From Pholis gunnellus (lineage: Eukaryota > Chordata > Actinopteri > Perciformes > Pholidae), in assembly GCA_910591455.2 (NCBI GenBank), contig OU342814.1, positions 18,037,303 to 18,101,302 on the forward strand: a stretch of 64,000 nt of DNA, read 5' to 3'. Within the stretch, counting starts at the first letter, position 1. Each line of letters begins with the position of its first letter. The position numbers and the translations under genes were made by a program. The notes beneath the pieces are model-generated. The model worked only from the letters and a program-made list of their open reading frames with translations. It was not told the DNA's origin and made no database searches. Below are positions 51,601 to 63,900 of this stretch, piece by piece.

Positions 51601-54600
51601 GCAGGAAAATCTTTAAGAGCCGGTTGAGACAAGTGGAATATTCAATTTCAATCTGCCACTAAAGAGAGCGTGATTGAATATAACAAATGCTGATGCCCTA
51701 TCAAAGCTGTATTAGGTATCTTTCAGTGACTCAGTATAATCAGAATGATTAAATAACAGCTTAAATAAACCAAATAATAGATCCTGTGGTATGCTCGGGT
51801 AACATGCTTTAAATCAGAAGAAAAGGAGCAAACGACACATAACAGTGATTTAAAAGAAGAACTCCTTCTACATCTGAATGAGCTAAATTCAGCCCATTTA
51901 TTGATCTAGGCTTTATTAACACTAGTGTATGAACTTTCTGCCACCAACAGCTGCAAACATATTTAAAATACCCCAAAACTGTGAAATGCTGAAATGTAGA
52001 ACTTGGCAAAATATACATATTGTGTAAAAAGCCAAATAATACCACTCTTATACCAATTAATACTGTATATCATATCTGTTCCAGTTGTTAAAATGAATTC
52101 ATCATTTAACACTGGACATACTGTCATAATCATGGGAAGTTTAGCTCAAAGATTCATGTCCAGGTGGAATTTTTAACTAGTAATGTTTTGTGGGAAAGAA
52201 CACACACAAAACATTTGCATACTTTAACTACGTTCACATAATTGTACGACATCTGTAAAATGCACATGCATAAACGGATACAAATGAAACGTACTTTCAG
52301 GTAGTAGGTGATGAGTAGCTTTCGGAGATCGTACACTTGTAGCATGGTGGCGGCGTTGTTCTCGCTGATGCTGTAACCCTCCAGCAGGTACTTGGTGGCC
52401 ATCACCTCCCAGGCCAGCCAGCGCAGGTTGAAGGCCGCATTGCACGACAGCATGTGGGGCAAGTGACCCGGCTCGCAGCAGCAGCACGCATCGTCTTCCT
52501 CCACTCCCTCTGTGATGGCCTCCACCTCTCGCTGCTGGCAGTATGTACCTGGGATGGAGAGAGTTGGAGGTATTAAGTCAAAATGGCGAGTTGGCTTTTC
52601 ATTTCATTCAGAGAGAAGGAGGGAGAATGGAAGGGAGGTATAAAGGAGCTGTGGATGGTCAAACGTTACCTCTGAACTCCAGGCCCCTCAGCTGGAAAGT
52701 GACCAGCCCGTTGCCGATCTCGATGAGGTGGACCAGGGCGTTGAGGTAGTCAGAAGCCAGGATGAAGCAGTCTCCGGCGCTGTAGTTTCCCCATCGGCCC
52801 AGCATTAGGTCGCCACAAAGTGAGTGCTGCAGCGAGCGAGTCAGGTACTCGTAAAAGATGGAGTTTAGGTTGCTGTCATCACATCCTGCGAGAAAAAAAA
52901 ACAGTAAGATAGATGGATGGGTTTCAAGAAAGGACAAGAATCTCACTGATTCTAAACTACAAGAAGTTCATTTGTAGCTTCTTTATGAAGATATCAATCA
53001 AACTAATTATCTTTATCCAAAAGCTTCACAAGTAATCTTTTCATTTAGGGAGGACATTTATAAAGATGTAGTCTGTAACGGATGTCAGTGCAGTTAGAAA
53101 GAACTCACCTGTCTCTTTATCTACTTGGGACACCAATCTGCTGTTAGAGTTGTCGATACGCTTTGTGCTACAATAGACGGGAGACAGAAAATGGTAAAAG
53201 ACTGTTGAGCCCAAGAAGAAGTCAAAAATAGTGTAAAATGTTGCAGCTGATGGGACAACAGCTTGCACATCAGTTTTGAGAATTAAAAACCCATTTTAAA
53301 ATGATGATGTTGAAAAACCCTGATTTAGACACTTATCTTCTTGAAATAATTTAGTGAACTATATTACCATTGTAGAGTTTCCCTAAAAGCAAACTCAATA
53401 TTTCAGTGTTTGTCCTCTTGAAGATCTTAAACTGCATTTTATTCGATGCACTCTACTGATCACTGTAGAAAAAACTCCACAGCCACCGGACAAACTTGAA
53501 ACTAGATATTTTGAGACAGAACTATTCTGTTGTCTCACTTGTTGTCCATGTGGTGTTTTTTTGTTGACTTGTTGTTTGGCTGAGGTTCACATTGACAAAC
53601 CTGCACAACTAACTCCCTTAAAACACCAACGTCTGACTCCGGCAGAGATGTGAGGTCAGTGACTTTTATGTCATGATTTCTAGACAACAATGTCTAAATA
53701 TAATCCCAGGCTGCTTCACTGAAAACCACTGAAGTTTGCACAACAAAGCTGCAGGAGTATTTTTAGATTGCTCTCAGCAAAACAATCTCTTCCATCAAGA
53801 AGTAAAAAGGGAACAGAAGGGTCACGTTATGTAAACGCAAGTGAGACAGCAGGAGGGTGTCTATCTGCTAATCTGCCCAGCTCTAAAGGATGGGATGGAT
53901 TTCTCTTTGTTATGTTATTATTAAAATTCATGAATTATATGAAAGAAAACATGAGCCAATTTCTCAATACTTCCCTACTGTGTCCGTGGCTAGCAGCGAA
54001 ATGCCATTCATTTCTACTGAAGCTGTAAATCTTTAAAAGCATGACACAAATACATGCTTTTATTTCATTCTTTTTTAAAGGCTCTGTTGTAGTCTTTTGT
54101 AAACGCCACTCAAACGGGAAGAAATAGTGCATTTGTTTGTGACTATTTTCGGCTGCAGATTAATACACCTTTGCTGTTTTAATGAGCAACAGCAGCAGGA
54201 TGATGTAAGTGAGATTAACTCAAAATATGTAGCATGTAACGCAGTGCAACAGCATGGCTCATTACACTTTTTAATGTTTTTTTAAACTACAATAGATGTA
54301 AATAGCACAAAGCAATAAGCAACTGTATATCAGGCTGTCTAAAAGAACTTGTTAGTACAATTAACTATTATTGCATTGTTGGCTTGAGTCTGTTAATGTG
54401 TTTTGTTGACACTTTGGCCAGTTCTTTAACTAGCAGACTCTCAATGCTACAGCAACTAATTTTCAGTTTGAGTGTGGAGTGAGTTTCCCACTCATCGGGG
54501 CCTTACTTGTAGTTTCGCTCCCAGAACTTGATGGGCCTCGGATAGGAAGAAATGAAGATTGCGCTGCCCAGGAAGGGAGCCAGCGGGGTGTAGAAGACGG

Positions 54601-54671
54601 TGGTGAGCAGAGTCTGAAGCAGCAGCATGGCTGAGTCTGTACACGCACACCAGTAAAGGAAAGAAAAGCAG

Positions 54672-54711
<40 letters not shown>

Positions 54712-56013
54712 GTCTTAGAGAAAGGATACGAGGCACTGCAAAAGGCTGAGCAAAGGCATGAAAAGCGCTGCCCCAGGCGATCTGCCAGGGAGCGATGTAA
54801 ACCAGGATGAAATGGAGCTTCAGCAAAAGCTCACGCATCTACAGAGAAACAGAAACAACACAGTCAGTGCCCAACAAACAGGCCTCAACAGTTATCTAAC
54901 TCAAACAGCCGTTGTTACATAGCCAAATAACGTGATATCTATTACATCCCTCCACACCACCATAAAGATTGATGAGCCCTGTGTGGACAAATGCTGGCCT
55001 ATAAAATGAATCTCCTCCACTGAATATGTTATATTTCATGGTTTCCTACGGTAACATTTCAGTCAAGATCTTCAAAGTTTATGTTGCCTTTTAATCAGCT
55101 CACAATACAGTTTTTGTTACGGATTATTTTTAAAGGAGTCGTCCTCTGTGATTAGATATCACACTTCCATAAAGTTGAGGTACTCAGAAGAGACAGAATT
55201 AGAAAAGATAATGGTCAAAATTGAAGTCACAGACGGATACATCCTGACTTTTATTCCCTTATATGAGTCAAACTACCAAAATACCTGATCCTACTATTCC
55301 CATAATGCAACTGGGTAGCATCTTCTTGTTAGACCCTCAATGGCGCCCACGTCTTTGTAACGCAGACTTTCTGTTAAACATGACCAGTCAAGCGCCAGAG
55401 AAGAAGTAACCTTGATGACATCATCGTTATTTTCCCAGACTTAACCAGGTAATCCATGACATCACACAACTGTGTGCGACCCTCCATGACGAGTAAATGG
55501 ACCAGGGTTTGTCAAATTGGGGGAAGAGTCCCTTTAAGTGGAATTGTTAAAATAATTTCAAATGTCAGGGAGAAATCTACAAATCAAGACTCAAAAAGCG
55601 GTGAAGACTTCATCATGATGAGTCAAGTGACATCTGTCAACCTGTTTGTGTTTGTATCTGAATGTTTGCCCTCATGTCTTTCTTTCTCTGTGAACTTCAC
55701 TTGTTTCTATTGCTGAGTATCTATTGGTTTCTGATCCCATTGATCATTGTGAGTGTGTGTGTGTGTGAGAGAGAGAGATTCCACCTTGTGGAAAACAATA
55801 GACATGATGAAGAAGTCCAGCAGGAAGCTCTCGGAGAAGTGTGGACAGTCGAAGTGGAAAAAGACGAGTGTGAAGAGCAGGGTGAGGAACTGGAAGCTGG
55901 GGTCGCAGAACGATGAACGCAGGAGTTTCAGTCCAGCAACTGTTGTCAGGAGAACATCGCCGCTGGAGGCGGCACAAACAGGAGTTCAGACAACAGATTC
56001 ACCAGGTGGTTCA

Positions 56014-56081
<68 letters not shown>

Positions 56082-57807
56082 GATGGACAGGCAGACATAG
56101 GTGGGTAATGTGATGCTGTGTGTTTGTGGCTGCGTGTGTCCACTCACTGGATTCCCAGCTTCTTGCGATGACTGAGGGCGAAGCCGTCATTGGTGAGTGC
56201 GCTCAGCACGATGGCGGGGTACACCACGTACTTCTCAAAGCACAGGAGCCCCACGTAGAGTCGCTCGAACCACATCAGCACAGCGTCCTCTGTAACACAA
56301 GCAGGAATAACGACCTAGTTCAGGGTTTCTGTAAGCATATATCTGTTGTTGTTTTACAATCTTGATGACAAGACATTTCCAAATGCCTCATCCTATTGTA
56401 CTCCAGCCAAGAAGCAAACTTTTTTTCCAATGGAAGTATCGAGCAGCACTACCTACGAAAGTAGGAGTAGTAGGCAACAGTAGGCATGCTGACCTCTGGG
56501 TTCAAACTGGTGGTACTCCTTGGTCTTGAGAACCGGATGAGAAATCCACAACCAAGGGTGATGCTTCCTCAGCTGTGGGATCATGTAGTGGGTTACAAAC
56601 CCCACAGTCCCCGCCAGAGCGTACAGCACGATGGTCACAAAGGGCTGAAGACAAGTTGGTATGCAAGGAAAGAAACACGATGGAAATGGATAATTAGACA
56701 AACCACTTGAGTTAGTATTCCTGCAAACCGCGACAGAGATCAAAAGTAAAAAACGGAAATAATCGAGGACCTCACCTTGAGAGACAGAAACACAGTACTC
56801 GCAGTGATGGCGAAGGTTAGGATGTAGGCAACAGAGCACACGACTACATCCGACAGCAGAATCTCCTTCTGCAGAGCACAAAAGAGAGAGCGGCAATCAT
56901 TAACACATTTGTTTATCAGACTCCTTTATGTGTGAGATTATTTCTGTCTGATCGTTCTCAGCCTTCAATATCTGGAGATCAAAGACGCAGCCGCTCGAGA
57001 AGATTTAAGTGCTTCACAATCCTTATAAATACTGTAAAGGCTTGTTTTCTCCGATTCATAATTCCCTGTAATCACACATAGTGATTGACAGCAAGCATTG
57101 CGTTATTATTTATTTAGTAGCACTCTGCCCTCTTATACAATGTATGTATGAATTCCACAACTCAGGTGCATGTTAATGAGCTTCGATTTTCTGTTGCAAT
57201 TCAAAACAATAAAAACGGTTCAATTACTGCTCAGAGGAGTAAAAATAACACTCAAACACACAATATCTACATAATCCTCTTTAGTTACCATAGAGTTCTG
57301 CAGTTTCTCAGGTAGAGGGTCTTTACTGTCCGTGTCTTCCTCCTCCTCTTCCTCACTCTCCACCAAAGCGGGCATAATCTTTGACTTAACCAGAGATCTG
57401 TAAATAAAAGTCACATGTGTAGGAATTAGATGACGGTATTTGTTGATTAACATAAAGAGGTTGCTATTACAAACCCTGAATCAACTGACAGCAAAAATTA
57501 AAAAAGAAATACTTTTCATTTTTATAATAAAAATAAAAAGATTGTTTGACTTCTTATTTTGTATTTCAAACATATCTTTTATTTGACTTTTAATGGCTAC
57601 AGATTAGCCTACTTGAGCAGAATATGTCATGAAAGTACTATAAAGTACTAATAAAGAGTTTAGTATAAACATCAACCGTCTTTCATTTCTTCGATTAATT
57701 CAGCTCTCTTCTTTTCCCCACCCCATGCACCTCTCTAATTTCTAATTGAAAGAAATACTAAGAATTAAGAGTATAGCAACCAGGCCGGGTGTGGGCATGC
57801 AAACACA

Positions 57808-57842
<35 letters not shown>

Positions 57843-57966
57843 ATACTTACATTAGCACGGACGGGTCGCTGCTCTGTCGGCTGAGGTGGTAGGAGAAGAC
57901 CACCAAAAGGCCACAGAAACCAGAGAACAGGGCTGGGGTGTGCTGCTCATCCCACGGCTCCTGTAA

Positions 57967-57999
<33 letters not shown>

Positions 58000-60900
58000 A
58001 ATCACACCATCATGCACCTTTAAATCCAGAACTGCTGCTTTTTGATCTTCACACTTTAAAAATCTTCCTCCCTGCAGTTGCAATCGTGCACTCGCTTTTG
58101 AAGGATGACTAGCAACACTTTTGTATGTTGCTGCAGCTCTACTTAGTGACATGGCTGCACGCTATTTATAACTGAAACTGAAACCTATAGCCAAGAGAAT
58201 GACTGTGAACACAAACTCTGGGGAAAGAAATGTATTTTACCTATGCTCTGTTTTGTTTTATATCCAGTTAATTTGTACCTTGAGAGCTCCGAAGCAGAAA
58301 CCGTAGAGCAGAGACAGAGCGATCAGACTGCGTAGGATGCCATAAACTGCAGAGATGAGACTCGTAGCAGCTGAGACACACAAATTAGAGTGAAGATGAA
58401 AATACATACAGCAGTATTACACAATGACAAATAAAGCCAAGTATACTGTAGTCTTAGTTTTGTTTTGCTTTTTAATCACCAAGAGGATTCACTTTTACTT
58501 AGAGGTCCTGACACTGTATTTTCTCATTCATTTTAAACACTGAATACATAATACACAGGTTGAAGATAAAATAAAATAATCCTTTAGTCCCACAGCAGAG
58601 GAATTAGCATTGTTACAGCAGCAAATGGAATAGTGCAGTAACAAAAATACGAATACAGATGCATACAGAAATTACAGTTTACAGTAAAAGCAGAACATGT
58701 CATTGGTTCATCAACACAAGCATTACTGAAATAAAAAGATTAGAAACAGTTTTACCAACCTGTCCCTCCAAAAAAGTGCATGTCTATCTGCTCCAGCAGG
58801 TAGATGGTGAAGGTGTTGATCTGAGGGAAAAGGCCCACCAGGAAGGTGATTGGGAAGCAGTAGGTAAAACCTGTTTTATGAATTAAACAAAAAAAAATTT
58901 TTAGTATCTGCAAAGGACAAATTACCGTTTTGATCAGGGAATAAATCAAATGACGTAATTGTGTATTTCTGCTGGTACATTTATCCCTACCCACTAGCAG
59001 GTCTCGCAAGAAGCCCAGTGCGTCATGGCAGACGATAGTGACTCCGTACAGGGTGCAGACGGGCAGGTCTTTCCTCCTCAGCAGGTGCTCCAGCATCCAG
59101 ATCAGAGCACAGAAGATGCAGAAGTAAGCCGCTCGGCTGTAGGCCACCAGCTGGTTGTGACCCTGGAGACACACAGATGAACACAAACGGGTTGGGATGG
59201 TTTAAAGTGCAACTAATACAGAGTTGGGTCATGTTAGGTTGCAGACAGAAAAATGAGACACAAGTGGTCATATCCTCTGTATACACATGTAAGGGCTGGG
59301 TAATCATTTAATATGATAATGTATCGTGATGCAATCATATATTGAGCTATCGTGACACAATTAGGTCAAACTCACATGTGTTGGTGAAGCTGCATCTGGT
59401 TGAACACTCTGGAAAACAAAACAACAGAAGCCAATACTTAACCACCATTTGTAAATTAACATGAAAACAGAATCGTTACATGACGTGTGCGTTCATCAGA
59501 GAGGAAGTGAGGGGGAGCAAATAGGAACTGGCAAGTCCACGGTCAGTTTTACTTTTCGTCTACATCAGGTCACCATGGCACACATTCTGAGCTCACACAT
59601 CATTCATTCCTCAACGCAAGTTGGTTTAATTGGTGAAGTGGTAAAGGTAAAGATTCAGCTAAATTGCTTAAAGCCATGTGTTAGACAACCGTCTACTGAG
59701 ATTTTGTATCTTTCTTACCTTCAGTAAGGAATACTGGCAGCTGGCGATGACCAGGCAGAACTGGAAGACCCAGAAGTCTTTGAAGCAGCCGTGGTTAAGA
59801 AGCACAAATCCCAGGAAGGAAACCAGAAAGGCCATGAAGACTGCAACTAGATTCTCCACAACTTCTTGGTTTCTACAGAAAACCAGCACACACACAGGCA
59901 TACAGAGGTTACACTGGTGCATTCAGTAGCTTAGTAGACATACAGTATATAGCACATTCCTGACTACAATTCTATATTGTATTCCTGAGCTGAATAATGT
60001 GTATGATTTGATTTCTAGTCTTGGGACTTTTAAACGTGTGGGCACAACAGTGTAAGGAGTTTGCGAGTAGTTTCTTGTGGATTACCTGTCCAAAAGAGCA
60101 AGCAGGGTGAGTCGGTCATATAAAAGGTTGATCACCTTCCCAGGAAACAGTTTGAGTTTGTAATAAATCTTCCTGGTCGGTTTCTCCTGAGTGGACGTCT
60201 CCGACGACTCGTCCAAAGAGTCCTCTTCCTGACACACACATGCACAGAAACGCAAATAACTTCCACATGTAGCATATTTCAAAACACAGTTAGGATCATT
60301 ATAAGTAGACAGTATATATTATAGACAATACACACAGGGTGGTGCATTAATGATTGAGTAGAGAGTCTGTGTCTGCATCCAGCACTGACTGTAGACTGAT
60401 TATTTGGTTACTGTTTCAAACAGCAGCACGGCCTCGTTGACAGAGAGACAACACTAATCTAATTTACCAGTTTATGGTTTATTATCTATGTATTGATGTG
60501 TTTTCGTTATTCATGAATCTTTTTTTATAAATTTGACGATTTATTTAAGTATAGTATGTGATGGATTCGAGCATTAATTTGAAACTTTTTTTTAATTAAA
60601 TAATTATCGAGTAAAACATTAATAATCGTTTATATCCATGTTTGCTTGCTATTCTTGTTCACTTCCTTTGTTAACTCCCAATAACATTAAACGATCTGAA
60701 AACTGGGTATCAAGTCACCCTTACATGCACGTGCACGTGGGTCCTTGTGTGCATGCACAAGATACAAAAAAAACAGTGACCCACTCTAAGGAAAAAGGCT
60801 CCATACCTCTAAATAACATATTTGCAGCCATTTGAAAGAGCCCTGACCATTAGTATGCAGAGCAAGAAAGAAAAAGTGAAAGCAGATGGACACCTGAAAT

Positions 60901-63900
60901 ATCTCAGGGTGCGTCCTTCGTGGCCGAAGCCTGTGTGCAGGGATGATGCGTCGCTGGAAAGGGCAGTCAGCGTGACCGCCGACCAGGCCGTCCTGACACT
61001 CCGAGTTGGAAGAAGTTGACAGCAGGTCACTGAAGACACACACATAAAACATGCTGATGTTAATCTGTGGGAATAAACCTGATTGCATAGGCAGTGATGA
61101 TAGTTTAGGAGGAGATGGAAAAGGGCAATAAGGTAAGAGGAAGTTAAGAAAAGCACATGGAAACAGTGGAGAAGAACATGCAGGAAGACTAAGCAATAAA
61201 ATAAAAAAATGGGATGAAATATGGTATTATTTGTTACAGATAAAGGAAGAGATGATGAAGATGCGGAGGAAAAGATTCGACAGCAGTACCACATGTTGCC
61301 AGTGATGAGCTCTGCTCCCAGCGGTAGGTTGAGAGCTCTCTCTGCATACAGCTTACGAGGCCTGTCTCCTGGTGAGTCAAACACACACATTCAACCCGTC
61401 AGACCATTTCTCTTTGGATGTGCAATTATGTGGGATTTCATTTTTTTCTTTTTGGTGCTACAGACGGACATCTGAGAGACTGGACTACAACTAAAACGGT
61501 ATAACTTACAACTAAAAAGCTGAACATCTTGGAGCCTTTCCAGTTAAATGTCATTTAATCTCGACGCTTTGGAGCCGATTCAAAAGTGGAGCCATCAGCT
61601 ACTGGCAGAGCCTTCGACTCATACTGTGTATTTGTTTAAAAGATCAAAATACCGTCAGACTATCCCAGCACAAATGGACTCCTAAATTATGGATGGAGTC
61701 TATTTACTGTTGTTTTGTTTTGATGTCCAAGGCAAATGTATCCCTGGGACTCTCACTCTTAAATCTTATCCTAAAACTAATCCTAAAACATATCATGGAC
61801 CTGGATGACTGTATCAACAGCACGATATTGTTGCTAGATGTGACTCACGTGAGTTTGTCTCCGGCACTAAAAAAACATTTCATTTTAACCCTTAATAATT
61901 CGAGAGTGGCTGCTTACTGTGTACAGTATGGAAGGTGTAGGCATCTTCTTTGTTGGTGGCCTCTGGTCTACAGATGACCTGCAGCATGGAGCTCTCTGAC
62001 TGAGAGGTTTGTGAAGGCAGGGAGTCATAGTCTGGATCCTTCTCTCTGTCTGTTTGTGGACTGCAGACAGGAAACACAATCAACTGGACATCCTGGATGG
62101 ATGAGTGAATATGTGGATATTTTTTTGGAGCATGTGGGTGTGCAGGCATGTGTACCTGTCAGGGGAGACGATTGGGATTTGTGGAGGTGGAATGGCCTTT
62201 AGTGTGTCGGTAGGCAGACTGGTGGGTGGTTTCGGTCTCTCTGGTTTGTTATCCGTGTTGGTCTCTATTATCGTCTCATCTTGTCTGGAAGTCACGCTCA
62301 GATTCTCTGCAAGCAAATCAAAAGGAAATGTGTTTTATGAAAATAACAAACAGAAATTGGTTTCTATACCAGTAAATGTAAAGCCCAGATTCATATTTAT
62401 TTACTATTTCATCAATATTCTTATGTTCACGATGGAAGGCATTGCTAATAGTGATCAACCCACAGAGAATCATCACATGACTCTGCTGTTCCTCTCAGCT
62501 TCTTTTTTAGCTAGACTTTCAGCTCACTGTTTGGGTTTTGAGGCCCACAACCTGTCTCATCGGCAGGCAGATGTTTACAAAGAACAAGCTCTGTTTGCTA
62601 CCTGCCCAGCACCAAAGCAGACAAAGTTAGCAACGAGCTGGTGAACACAGTGGTACATGTATCAAGCTAAGTGGTAAATGGAGTTGGTGGAGACCAAAAG
62701 CAGAGCTAAAAGGAGGGTGAAAATTGGACTCATCAGGTGACCAGAATGCAAATGTTGCTGCATGTCTGCTGGATGTGCAAATTGGCAACTGTTTGCTAAC
62801 ATGTTCCACACATTTATTCTGGTAATAAGGCAATGCTGTGTTATCAGCTGGTTCAGCTGCACCAGAGAAAAACTAAATCAATGCAGATTTAACCAGAGGA
62901 GTCACCAGTTAAACAAAATTAAGTCTACAAGCCCTCTAGCTGCTTAATTCATCCCATTTGACCAACATGGTTTATACAAACTGAGCAAATGAGTGACCTC
63001 CTGCCCAACATTAACATCCTGAGACCCTATTTGGGCTGAAATCACACTAGTCATTTGACCGAAACAGAAGATGTCATCAAAATGAATGCACCATAACGAC
63101 ATATCGACATTAGCAGTGTTCGTCTGGAGCTTTAACCTTAAATTGCTGATGCCACCATGCTCAAAGCAACAGTAGGAATCTATTTCAGCCTATTTTACAA
63201 TGTTGACATTGCACTCCTTTGTGCACTTATACATAAACATCTGCATTAACCCTGAGCCTATGAAACAGGCAGATAAAGGACGTGGAGGTAAAGAAACTAA
63301 TCCTCTTGCTGAGATTCACCTTCCTCTGCAGCTCCCGCCTCCTCTTTGCGTTCTGGCCTCTGGTCTTCCTGTGTGCTGGCTCCTCCCCCTCTGGTACTGA
63401 GGGACCCCAACAAGGAAACAAACTCCAAGAAGTTGGATTCGTTGGGAATCTGGCCCTCCTTTGCCTCCAGATCTGACTTGGAACTGGTCATCATCTGACA
63501 AAGAGACAAATGTTTGTGAATGTACAGAAGGATGGAGATAACTAGAAACAGAGACAGAGCTAAACTGCCAACATACTGTGATATGTGAGCGGTCTGAAAG
63601 CAGCACGGCATCCTTCCCGCTGTCCATGCTCAGCCCGCGGATGTGAGTTCTTCCCCCGAGCCCGTAACGGCCCAAAGCTGCAGGCAGACGCAGGAAACCG
63701 TGTGAATCCACATTAGGATCCAGAGGATCGGTGTCATCGTGGTGGGAGTGGACATCGATGCCTGATGAGCTGTTATCATTAGTCAGCTGCGGGCTCTGTG
63801 TGCTGTCGTCAGTTATCTGAACACCAAGATGTTCCTGGTCTGGATCTGGACACTCCAGTGTGGTGGACTCAGAAGTGGTTGTTTCTCTACACAGGTGAAA

